DNA of 64,000 bases from Oscarella lobularis (lineage: Eukaryota; Porifera; Homoscleromorpha; Homosclerophorida; Oscarellidae), in the NCBI RefSeq assembly GCF_947507565.1, contig NC_089176.1, forward strand, positions 682,001-746,000, read 5' to 3'. The position numbers were made by a program, and so were the translations under genes. Below, piece by piece: positions 22,576 through 45,574 of this stretch. The notes under the pieces were generated by a model that did not search any database, was not told the origin of the DNA, and saw only the letters and a program-made list of their open reading frames with translations. The number at the start of each line of letters is the position of its first letter. Positions within the stretch are counted from its first letter, which is position 1.

Positions 22576-23869
22576 GTTTTTTTCTTTCATAAACGGAAAA
22601 AAATGCTTAGAAACCCCTGTTTCAAATTGATCTGTGCTGTTTTCCGTTTTATAAATGCGCTGAGTAACCGAAACGACAATTTGATTGTCACGCTCTGACG
22701 TCACAATCAAAAGTGTCCACTCATGTACAGTATGTGCGTGGGTATGTACGAGTGTACGGGTAACAGGAAATATGACCCGTACACATGCATACCGGTATGT
22801 CCTCAAATACATACACTGTATTACAGAGCAAATACAGTATGTCAGAAAAGCGCCTAATTAGGAAAACATTGCAATTATGTAAGTATAAGCAGTATGTAGG
22901 TAGGACTGAGCTTTAGGGGCTGTGATGACTACGTGAATATGTAGCAAAATAAAAATTTATGACGTCTCACTACGTAATGCACTCGCGTACGGTAAGCGGT
23001 GGGAGGCTCTGCATGATGGCAACACGGTGAACACCGGGCCATCATTCTCTAGTATAATATATAATGTGCATAACGAGCAAACGAAGAAGGACGAGGGTGG
23101 AGGGAGTAGCATGTATTAAGACTAGGTATTTTAGTTGGGCGTTCTGTACACTGACTATCCCGCGGGTATTCAGCTAGTAACTACTGCATCGTGGTGGTTT
23201 GATTCGAATGTAAATATTGCGCTTGAAGTTTCCAAATAAGTTTGCACGAGGGGAGGGGGTCAGTTACGACAGTTAGGACCAAGTGCACATGCGCAATTGG
23301 CGTTACGCAGTCGCATCGGGTCGCATCCCTGGTCGCAGGCCTGGTCGCACCAGGTCGCACCTCCGGCACACGAATCCGGCCTGTCCGTTTCTGAAGCCTA
23401 AGCGGGTAGGCATTGAGTCGGTCGCACATACTTTTGAGCAGGCTAAGAGCTTGGGCAAGACTCGCAGTTCGTGTACCGGAACCAAACTACGTTCTCCGCA
23501 CATTAAAGGGTTAGCTTTAGGAGTTGAGCGGGATCCCATCGAGCGGTGAATTTCATCATTTGGGTTTCGCGTGTGATGACGTCATCAGTGAGGTTTCTCT
23601 AGCGCGCTAGAGCCAAGCTCTTTTCGTGTCTCCTTCACTGCGATTCCTTTGAAGTTGTGCCGAAGTTGTGCCTGCTTTCTAGTTCGAAATAGTTATACTA
23701 GCTCGCCTCCTTTTCATCATCCCGCTGACAGTGACCTCAATATTTATGTTTACGAGAACATTAACGTACCACTGTCAACTTCGGCAGAACTTCTATGCAG
23801 TCGTACAGTATTTCTAAAAACAAATTTTTCTTTCTGTTGTCAGAATTATCTACTAATTTGTTCTGCGCC
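22576..23869. other. Intergenic mosaic sequence
   Basis: It contains the right half of the interrupted duplication (about 23045-23120) and a TGACGTCA near 22697. A stretch with five close copies of GGTCGCA / GTCGCA lies at 23308-23357, and TGATGACGTCATCAG near 23575 is a palindrome. No coding frame is convincing. The last 250 bases should hold the promoter of the nuclease-kinase gene. Confidence 0.45.
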
Positions 23870-25426
23870 ATGACAAGCACGGAAGAGCAGTGGGTTTCAT
23901 GATAGCTACCTTTCCTAAAATGGTTTAACAATGAAGTCTTCAGGTCTACAGTGGACAAGATAGCCGACGCTGTATTGAAGAGATTGGAGAAGAAGGAGAA
24001 GGAGAAAAGAAGTAAGCGGGCATGTTTCTATTTGTTCATCACGTGACGTGTTTTATGCTGCAGCACGCAAGCGCTCTCACAAAAGCGAGAAAGACGGCAG
24101 TGATCAGGCGTAAGCTCTCCTTTTGATGTAAACTTAGTGCAATATAATTGTTTGATCTTGTATAGACCTAGTAAAATAGCAAGAAACACAGAAATGACTA
24201 CAACGTTTCATCAGCGACGAATCACAATCATTCCGTCAACGCTTTGTCACGAAGTCTTCGATTCTTTGATCTCGCTAAGTGACACTGTTGAGGTTGACAG
24301 CAAGTGTCGAGAAGCTGCTGAGGAATTTGCCGAACAGGAAGCTTGGGATAAGAAAGAAGAAGATCTAAGAGATTCTTTTGCTTCTGCCTTGGGAAAGGTT
24401 CTGAATTCGCCTATTACTGAAGTCAGAACCGAAAAAATGCTGACAGATCAAGAGAGCACGGTTAAAAAGGCGCAGGCAGATGTGGTTGTATATATGTACA
24501 ATAGTGCGAAAGTGCTCTGTGAAGTCAAAAGTCATACTGGGAGCGGTAACCCAGTAGAACAAGCTTTCGCCGCAGTGCATTATGCTGTGTTACCCGGTTA
24601 CGCCTGTCCTGTGATTACAATTGCAATTCATCAATCAATGGAAGTTGAAGTATTTGGTGTGTGCCCTGTCTATTTCGAGACAGATGACAAAAAGTTGGCA
24701 ACGGAAAAAGTCTTTCCGTCATTCCATTTAAGACATGACGATGTAGAGGAAACTGTTGCTAAATTTCTTGCCTGGCTGGTCGCCGCAGTTCCAGAATTGT
24801 CGTCCGTCGAGTTTGACAAAAAAATTTCATTGCCTCGTCCTCTTACGACAAGTGCAGTTGGCAAAGTCACGTTTCTTCGTCACATTCGAAACACTACGTT
24901 TGAAGTTGTCAAAGAAAACGATGAGCACATCATCGCCAAATTCGTACTTCCCAAACGTCAGTACGGCAAGGAGGTTCAGGACTTTTGCAGCGAGAAGAAT
25001 TTTGCTCCGCGCTTCATTGGTAGTGAAATTGTTCCTTGCAGAATAAAAGGCCGTTCCGTGAAAATCATCTTCATGGAGTTTATCCCGAATACGCCTATTG
25101 CAGATTTTGCTGCAAGTGCGACGCCAACTGAAAAGAAGGCGCTCTGTGATCAGCTCAAGTCAATTCTGGGCGAATTGCGCTCGAATGATATGGTTCATGG
25201 CGATTTGCATCTTCGAAACGTGCTTGTGCACACTTCTCGTCACACCCCATTTCTCGTCGATTTTGATTTTTCAGGGAAAACGGGCGAGAGAAGGCGCTAT
25301 TCTCCCTTCTTGAGCGAGTCCGACGCGTGGCACCCGCGGGTGCGTCAGGCCAAGGAGAAGTGTCCTCTGCACCCTGATCACGACACCTACCTGTTCGATG
25401 AAGTCATTGCGCCAAAATTGAAGTGA
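23870..25426 (+). CDS. PD-(D/E)XK nuclease - protein kinase-like fusion, Crinkler-like
   Basis: Four exons: MTSTEEQ (from 23870, phase-2 donor), STVDKIADAVLKRLEKKEKEKRT, RKRSHKSEKDGSDQA, and a long exon from about 24170. The basic N-terminus looks like a nuclear localisation signal. Residues about 80-200 fit a PD-(D/E)XK nuclease core: an acidic helix (AEEFAEQEAW), then AQADVVVYMYNSAKVLCEVKS, in which D and E-x-K are spaced as in the family, followed by a helix (PVEQAFAAVHYAVLP). The C-terminal half is a protein-kinase-like fold with MVHGDLHLRNVLV (catalytic Asp and Asn) and FLVDFDFSGKTGE (DFD in place of DFG), then a YSPFLSESDAWHP tail. Nuclease plus kinase in this order is known from Crinkler/CRN-like proteins of oomycetes, fungi and some other eukaryotes. 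The gene has fewer introns than its neighbours and lies in a rearranged, repeat-rich stretch. Confidence 0.72.
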
Positions 25427-25517
25427 CTACGACGAGAGGTATGTCAGTTGTTGTCTCAGACGCTCTGCAATTGTCGTCTCTGTCAGTACGTGTGCTAGCT
25501 GTAGATGTTCTAAAACC

Positions 25518-26130
25518 GTGTTAGAGCAGTTGCGGTTATGTTTGTTTAAGTTGTACGTCTTGGGCCATTTGACGAGTGAAGACGACGTGGCGATTGTCCG
25601 AGAACTTGTACCGTCGTTGGAAACGGTCGTGAAGAGAGATGAAGCATCTGATACCGGAACGGTAAACGTTCTCTCGAGAACGGAAGCGAAAGGAAACGTT
25701 AGCCGTTTCGTAAAGATTCCTTTGTTTTTTCATTTTTTATCTCTGTCTTTCTCTAGTTGTTCACTATAGAGTGTCTGTCTTCACTGGTGACGTCAGAGGT
25801 GCTGGAACTGACTCTCTACGGCGAAGAGGGTGACAGTGGCGAGAGAAAACTCCAAAAATCGCAGACGCACATGAATAAATTTGAACGTGGCCAAGAAGAC
25901 GTGTTTCGCATTGAAGCTGCCAATCTTGGCCGTCTTGAAAAATCAAAATTCGTCACGACAGTAGCAGTGTCGAGAAATCGTGGCATCTCGATAGAATCGT
26001 CGTCGCAAAACAAAAGACAGCGAACGATGACGTCGAGTCCGACGAAGAAGAGTACACGTCTTCTTCTGCAAGAACTGGTTTGCAAAGGACAAAGAAGTCT
26101 ACGGGATGATAGAAAGAATACTGACAGCCG
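25518..26130 (+). pseudogene. Remnant of PLAT-repeat gene, LOXHD1-like
   Basis: Two partial PLAT domains. The first shows only its end (LTSEDDVAIVRELVPS). The second reads VLELTLYGEEGDSGERKL, NKFERGQEDVFRIEAANLGRLEK, then, in another frame, IKIRHDSSS and SWHLDRIVV, and in a third frame VFFCKNWFAKDK and GMIERIL. The first frame change falls in GAAAAATCAAAATT and would be cured by one extra A; the second is near 26045. The domain order matches LOXHD1-type PLAT repeats. There is no start and no further repeats, so it is a fragment. A sequencing error could explain one shift but hardly both. PLAT domains bind lipids or membrane proteins. Confidence 0.65.
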
Positions 26131-26266
26131 GTGAACGTTGTAAATTTTGGCCCCCTTACTTAAAATAAGCCCATTCTAAAGACCACCGATTCTCCAAACG
26201 AGACCATTTCAAAGCAAATCCTTTTCTTGCTCAGGGAGCAATCTGCCTATTCAACCACGGATTTTA

Positions 26267-26541
26267 GAAGACGCGCCAAATCAGGAAGGACCTCCTTCTC
26301 TTCCACCAAAAACTCCATGAACTTTGCCGCGATTTCTGTTTCGCGAGAGACATTGGTTTTGCTCGTCACTTATGCATCTTTGAGCACAAAAAATGTTGTC
26401 TGTGTGAGTAGGTTTTAGATGCGTTTGCGAGTACAACATCTATCTAAAACAAATTTGATTGGCTGCTTCTCACGTGCCACGTGACACTTTGACACCAGTT
26501 AGTCTTTTTCAGTCGGCACCAAAAAAACCCTGCCTGATAAA
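26267..26541. repeat. Source or sister copy of the 19.3-kb repeat, upstream of ATM
   Basis: 275 bases that recur at 19274-19507. It is longer here because the other copy has small internal deletions. It ends about 80 bases before the ATM start codon, so it probably includes ATM promoter sequence. On the + strand both copies share a short open end, APxQEGPPSLPP and stop. Confidence 0.85.
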
Positions 26542-26620
26542 GTCTGATAAACGCGATGTTGACAAATTCAATGCGTTTACCTCTTCCGGGGCTCCAGTGA
26601 CGTGCGTTAATCCAGCCGAC

Positions 26621-39134
<12,514 letters not shown>

Positions 39135-39358
39135 GGTGAGAGTCTGTATAGGTGCGATCGTAGTTTGTCTAATTATAACGTTTTCTGGCGCAGAATTTGG
39201 TCTTAACGAATTATTGAACATTTTGTTTTGTGGACAGTGGTACATTCAAAAATAAATTACCGGATTTCAATTTCCCGCGCTTTGTGAAGCCTTCGCGCGC
39301 GTTCGTGGACAACAGAAAGGTCAGAACTCACTTTTCCCGAATCTGAAGCGGCGGCGTC

Positions 39359-42300
39359 ATGTCCGGTAAAACCACAGCGCCTCTCTTCTATGACTACTTA
39401 TTTTTCTTCTTCTTCAGATGAAGCAAATGGTAGCGAGGCCCCCGACGGGGAATCGCAACCTCGTCGCCGCCAGCGTCGCGGCCTCCTTCGTCTCTACTAC
39501 GGCGTAACGAGCGAAGAAGACTCGTCGAGATTAGATCCGACCGACATCGACGGGCCTCATTTCAAGACAGACGTCTTTCTCGAGCGTCTCTACAAGGAAG
39601 CGAGCCTTCGCACGCTCATGGACAAAGAAGCGAGCATGATACGGGGTAGGTCTCGCGAAAGCGTCCACTACGAAAACGAAACGAAGACTTTGGGCTCTAG
39701 AAATCAAGTCTCTCGATAGCGATATGCAGACTTTGGTCTATGAGAATTACAATAAGTTCATTAGCGCTACGGACACGATAAGAACGGTGAGATTTAAATT
39801 TTTGAAAATAAAATTTTATCAATTTTAATTTTTTTGTTCTAGATGAAACACGATTTTAAACGAATGGAGGACGAGATGGAAAGTCTGGCGGCGAACATGG
39901 AAACGATACGGGATTTCAGCGACAGGATCAATGACACGTTAGCGGACAAGAGGCAAAAGATCAAGAAATTGTCGGGCGTTCATGGAATGCTGAAGAAGCT
40001 TCAATTTCTCTTCGAATTGCCGTCGAGACTGAAGAAATGCATGGAAATGGGAGCTCATTCTCAAGCAGTCAGGTAATAAAAATATTCCTAATTTTTGATT
40101 TTATATTGAAATGATTCTTTTTTTCTCTCTCTCTCTCTCTCTCCTAGGTATTACTGCAGAGCGTGTGGCGTCTTGGATCATTTTCAGCACATGCCTTCGT
40201 TTCACGGCATCCAACAAGATTGTCAGAAAATCGTGCAAGAAATTCGAGTGAAATTAAGCCGACAGCTTTCAGATGAATCGGTATGGAAAGTTGATTCTCA
40301 GGTTGAATAGTTTTTGCTACTGTTTTCGTCTAGGCGACTTCTGCTCAACTGTCGGAATGCGTCGATTTGTTGCTGCAGCTGAAAGAACCTGCCGAAGACT
40401 TGTGCAATCAATTCTTAGCAAGGTACTAAAAACTGTATTGCGAGAAGTGACACTTATCCTCAGTGCGTTTTCAGATCAAAATTGAAGCTAGACGCAGAAC
40501 TAGCAAAGTTGTCAAGAAGTAGCGAACAGGAGGTAAAGTAAAAAATAAACAAACGAAAAACAACTGAATTTCTTCCGCGCGAAAGGATTCCGACTATCTT
40601 TCGGACATTCTACAATACGTTGATTGCGGTTGCAACGGTTTCCTCAGCAACCTTTCCCTCGTCATTGTCGCCTTTCAAGATCTCTTTCTCAAGCCAAACG
40701 ACGCCAATAGGGAAATCGTTCGCGTGGCTCGTCCCAAATTGGCGGAGTTCGTCGACGCCCTCCTTCATCCGTATTTGAACTGCGTGAGAGATCGTCTCAT
40801 CACCGAAGTACGTGTACAACCTATGCATAGAAATTGATCATAATTTTTAAAAAAATTAATTTCTCAAGGCTAAGTCGAAAGAGACGAGCATGCTCGTGCG
40901 AGCAGTCGATCGTCTTCACCGACGCCTACAGGCGTTAGGAAAACTCGTTCCATCATTGGACATGCCAAAGTGAGTCTCTCTCTCACACACACACACGCGT
41001 GATGACATCTTCGCTTCTCACACGTTCACTCCTTAGGATTTGTATGGAAATAGTTTTGCCGGCTGCCGAGGAACGCGTCAACTTCTGTTCGAACGATCTA
41101 AGAAGTTATTTTTCTAGTAAGTATCTATGGATTTCTGTATTTTAATTAATTGATTGATTGATTGATTGATCTTCTTCAAATTCAGGTTGCTTGATGGACG
41201 TTCGACAGGCTTTAGCTACGAGGTCGCAGAAGATGAGCGTGTCGAGTGACGGGTCTTCGACGACGGGCCTCTTCTCCGAATTGCTCTCTTCGCTCAGTTC
41301 CTCGACCATAGACAAATTGAAAGCGACGTTTGCTTCTCTAAAGGCGAGTCTGTCTGGACCCCAAACGCGGGGGAGAAATCGTCGTCTTCTTCTGGTTAGG
41401 AATTTGTCGCCTCTGACGTCACGTTCGCAACGAAGCAATATTTTCGTTCGAAATTCTGCAGAGAATGGGTTTCCAACGGTTTAGTCGTTGGCTTTATTGA
41501 GCACATTTTTGAAACGGCAACGGTAAGAAACACCCTAGAGCATGCATAGATAAAATAATAGATTATGTATAGGGTTTCTGTGAGGAGAGCGTGAGCCGAG
41601 AGGCGACGGGACCCCCACTGATTCTCATCCTCTCTCGCCTCTGCTTGGACTTCGAGCAGTCGACCGTGAGCTACTTGGTCAGCCTGACGGACGAACTGTT
41701 TCCCTTGCTCGAACGAGGCGCCGTTTCCGCGACGCCTATATCGAGTCTCTGCTCGCGAGCAAGGAGAGCCGCACAGGTAAATTGAAACAAGGGAATTTAG
41801 ACTCTAAGCAGACGTACTCTTGTAGACTCTGATAACGTTTTACGTTGAAGCGGAGGGAAATGGTATATCTCAGGTAATACACTGAATCAGAATCTTCTAC
41901 GTTCCTGAACTCCTTTTAATAGATGATTCGTAAGAGTGTTGAAACGCGAGACTGGCTGTCGTCGATCGAACCTCGCAACGTTCGCGCCGTGATGAAGCGC
42001 GTCGTGGAAGATCTCAGCACGCTCGACCTTCAAGCAGGCACCCTGTACGAAGAGGGTCAGAGACGCGATCGCAGCTCAGGTCAGTGAACACGCAATATTT
42101 TTATAAATGATTTTGATGTTCCGTTCCAGACGATAGTCGGCGAACTTGGACGTATAGCCAGTCTCGTCAGATGGGGAAACCTTGGGGAGGATACACGCCA
42201 AGGTAGACTAAAAGGACTTTGAAACGCTCTAGCACCCACAATTAGCATAGGAACCCGCACTCCTTTTAGTAGCCAGGCTTTCGTTTTCGTTTAGTACGGG

Positions 42301-42801
42301 TGTTGATACGTCGTTGCTCAGCAACATACAGAAATTGTTTTCCGAGCGAATTGAGATCTTCAGTCCCGTCGAGTTTACGCGTGTCTCTATATTGACGGGA
42401 ATTATAAAGATTGTGCTCAAGGTAAACTGACTTTGGTATTATGAGCTGAATACACAACCTTGTTTTTAATAATTAAGACGTTGATGGAATGCGTGAGAAT
42501 CAAGACGTTCGGAAAATTTGGACTTCAGCAGATTCAAGTTGATTCGCATTATCTCCAGCTCTACTTGTGGAGATTTGTGTCAGATGAAAAGTAAGATTCG
42601 CGTTGGAAGCACTAAAAATTAAGAGAGAGATCATTTGCTTCTGCAGTATTGTCTTGTTTCTTTTGGACGAAGTGATGAATAGTGCCGTCAATCGATGTAT
42701 TGAACCCTTGTTGATGGAGCCAAGTGTAAGCTGGTACTTGATTGAATTCTTTGCCTGAGACTTTTGATTAGATTGTTGAAGTCATTTGCAATCAAGGATG
42801 A
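39359..42801 (+). CDS. VPS51: VPS51 subunit of GARP/EARP tethering complexes
   Basis: Tethers endosome-derived vesicles at the trans-Golgi and recycling endosomes. Exon 1 is only ATGTCCG (39359-39365). A phase-1 intron leads to [13 protein letters not shown] and [13 protein letters not shown]. Conserved N-terminal blocks follow: [28 protein letters not shown], then [20 protein letters not shown] and SATDTIRT, and [15 protein letters not shown], the coiled-coil that assembles the complex. Later exons include [35 protein letters not shown], and the C-terminal [42 protein letters not shown] and VEVICNQG, stop 42799-42801. All match human VPS51 in order; about 15 introns. It follows ATM on the same strand after about 225 bases. 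Confidence 0.9.
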
Positions 42802-44645
42802 GCGATTGGAAATAGAAAGACCTGCCAAACGGGGTGGTGCCCAAGCATGCCAAGCACGTTGGTTCGTTTTTTATAAATTCAATGCTTATGTACAAATTCT
42901 AGGAGGCGTGGAGTCTATCCGGGATTGCGCGATACAATGGCGAGCGTCTTCTCTTCTCCGCAGCCGCGGCAGCTCTCTTCTCCATGCAGGGCAAAAGCTT
43001 CTTTTTCGAAGAAGAAGAAGAAGGAGACGAAGAGGTAGACCGCGGTCCCAACGTCCTCGGCAAGACGGGTTGGTCCAACTGCGGGACCACGAAGACTTGC
43101 AATCTTCCTTATAGTTGCAGTCTTCTAAACTGCCTGTATGCCTCCTCTTGGCATGAGGCCATAACGTCTAAAAGGCCAGCGTCTCCTGGGCAGGCCTACA
43201 TCAACTGCTGAGTGGTTGTGCGGCCCCGAGAAGGAAAACTGCCCACTCACGGCGTGCATCTCCTATTCGTGGCTACCATTCTTATTGGTAGTCTCTCCAG
43301 GAGAACGACGCCTACAGCAAATATGTGCCTGCAAGCGTCTTCTTGATTTATTTGCAGACATACACAGCCAAAAGATTGACGTAGTCCTGGATCAAAAAAG
43401 CGAGGATGTAAAGATGGCAGGTAGGCATAGAACGTTTTTTCTATTATGCACTAATGTTCGTTGATAGGGCTTTGGGGTCCTGAGCATGACCCCATCATTA
43501 AAAACTGCTCGGGGGTCCTGGGCAAGACCCCGTCAACAAAAACTGCCCAGGAAAAAAGAAGGGGGAGGTCTGTTTGTTTTTTCGTTTTTATTGAAATAAA
43601 ATGTCTATACCCTACTTTTTCCTGGCGGCGGCAGCGCACGCGGGGTGCACCACCCCGCCGGTGCCCTAACTACCTATCCTAACTATCTAACCTAACTACC
43701 CTAGCGCGTTGAGGAGAGCAAGGCGTGTGAGTCATGTTATGCGCCTACTACTGTACTACACGTGCACCAGCTACTACTAGCCCTAGTACTACACATGCAG
43801 CACGAGTCCGCTCTTTGCTATAATAACTTGTGAGGAAATCCATCGAGAAAGACGACAGACTAAAAAAAGAAACGATTAGTAAATACATGTATATGCAGCT
43901 AAGGTATATCTGTACCCAAAGTCACTGTTCAGGGAGCAGACGAGCAACGCTCCAAACGCGGTACAGAACGAAGAGAGACAAAAATTTCATTGTCTTGCAA
44001 CTTAATTTTGTAAAAGATGACTCAATCTTTTGTCGCCTAGAATAATAAAGAAAAAACTTGAAATACATGTATAGGAAATTCCTTGACGTTGTACAGTACC
44101 GGCAAGGCGAGCATGAATCCGTCCCGTTTCATGCTGCCGCAGTGTGTCGACGTCCTGTCCGTCTTCCTTGATTGCCTCTTCTCCTTGAATGTAGCTCGCG
44201 AGTGCCGCGATCCTTCGGATGCATATGAGGCGTCCTTTGCCTTCTTCCCGATCGTAATCGCGAAGGCAGCGACTAGTCGGCTTACCGAAGACGCATATAC
44301 ACTTTATTCTAGCAAAGCGGACGTCGAAAATCGTTGGAAACCTACGCGCGTGCAATGAATGAGTTTAGGGGCCTCAGTGACCAAGACTTCGCTTACCTGG
44401 CTCATAGTGCGTTTCGAAAAAAGGAGTCGATTCTTCTTGCCTAGATCGAGCTTGCTTCGCCTTAGGAAAAGCGTCCCGGCGCCTCCAAAAAACGCGTCCA
44501 AAAAAGCCAACAGTACGGGCAACAGTACGGGGACGTGATAGTCTCACGTGATTCGTGTAAATACGCGGCACTATATACAGTGCTCGCTCTCGCTGATGAA
44601 AATAAAGACTGTACTGTACTTACTCATACGTTACAAAAAAATCCT
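42802..44645. other. 1.8-kb region with no recognised gene, short repeats
   Basis: Open frames near 42900-43200 on both strands are low-complexity (Arg, Glu or Ala runs from GAAGAAGAA and GCAGCAG-like DNA) and I do not call them. An imperfect 38-39-base tandem pair lies at 43477-43553 (GGGTCCTGAGCATGACCCC / GGGTCCTGGGCAAGACCCC), with weaker relatives near 43062 and 43186. A degenerate CCTAACTA array is at 43664-43702, and a CGGGGTGCACCACCCCG palindrome near 43650. An AATAAAG on the + strand is near 44603. A minus-strand frame at 44083-44355 (CLRDYDREEGKGRLICIRR) might be an exon of an unknown gene. Confidence 0.4.
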
Positions 44646-45445
44646 TTAGTGAATATGCACAACTTCGAACGCTTTCTCAAACCTGCTCTCATCCAGCTTT
44701 CTTTTCTTATATAAAGTCCGATCAATCCAGCCCGATCGTCTCGGCGCTTTCTTGGGCGAAAATCGGGGCTTCAGTCCCGCGTGACATCCAAGGGGCGCTC
44801 GCCCACCAACTTCAGGCTCGCAACGATTCGCGAACGCATAGTCCTTTAGAGAATAACAAATTACCTTATCGCTAGTCACTCACGAGAGGAAAACAATTAG
44901 GAAAGGAGGGAGTGTAGTGCGAAACGAAAACGCCTTGTTAGACGAAAAAAATTACGGCCTTTTACCTGCGTTCGCTGTCGCTTATCGTTTTTCTTCAGCG
45001 GCGGAAAATTGCACGGCAAGCGCTGCTGACACATCGCGCGATCCGGCGGCGCGCTGCCGCCGCCGCCGCCGCCGCCGATTTCGCATCCTACGTCAAGCGT
45101 CTTCACTTTGAGGTAAGAACGATGTTGCGACGTGCGCTCGAGCCCGAGTCGACGCGGCGGCGGCGGAGGCGACAAATCCGGCGGCGGCTGCGATCCGGAC
45201 GATTCATTGCTCGAACCGCGACTTGCCAGCGACGCGGACAGGTTGACGGAGGCGGCGAAGCGTGCTGCGATTCCCGGGCAGAGAGACGAGGAGGGACGGC
45301 TCGCGAATGGCGGCCCCATTGCCGACGCGAACGGCGACACACGGCACGAATTGGGCCGTACGCGACGTTGCGCTACTTCGGGGAGCTCGAGGGAGACGGT
45401 CGTTGGACCGTTCGTCGAGCTACGAAGGTGATCACCTCGTTCCAT
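44646..45445 (-). CDS. Unrecognised protein, C-terminal exons
   Basis: The last exon (about 44846-44646) encodes DYAFANRCEPEVGGRAPLGC and KAPRRSGWIDRTLYKKRKLD and ends EKAFEVVHIH, stop 44646-44648. It is preceded by CTCTAAAG. An upstream exon with CQQRLPCNFPPLKKNDKR has a good donor (ACGCAG|GTAAAA, about 44970). Further upstream the frame is Ser/Pro/Gly-rich, with a poly-Gly run from GGC repeats at 45052-45078 and a PPPPPRR stretch. One frame nearby reads TPQWNEVITFVARR, which resembles the WNE..F core of C2 domains, but I could not connect it. Exon structure and start are uncertain and no function is assigned. Confidence 0.4.
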
Positions 45446-45574
45446 TGCGGCGTACGCCCGAATTTGGGGGGTGGGTTGCTGCGCCCTTCGTCACGTGCTC
45501 CGAGCAAACGGCGGATTGGGTGACGGGCGTGTGGGAGCTGGTACTGTAGGCCGCGTGCTACGTCTTTCTTCTTC

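Noticed and set aside
23280-23420. GGTCGCA-rich stretch as a tRNA or CRISPR-like array
   Set aside because: Units are irregular, spacers are not of constant length, and no cloverleaf or A/B box pair could be drawn.
42899-43211. Arg/Glu/Ala-rich frames after VPS51
   Set aside because: They come from GAA and GCA-type low-complexity DNA and are open on both strands; no domain.
43664-43702. CCTAAC-rich stretch as a telomere relic
   Set aside because: The unit is about CCTAACTA with variation and does not keep the CCCTAA register of animal telomeres.
45122-45549. Plus-strand Arg-rich frames opposite the 44.6-45.4 kb gene
   Set aside because: Mirror of a GC-rich exon on the other strand; composition is dominated by Arg from CGN triplets. 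An AATAAA at about 45582 leaves a small chance of a real gene.
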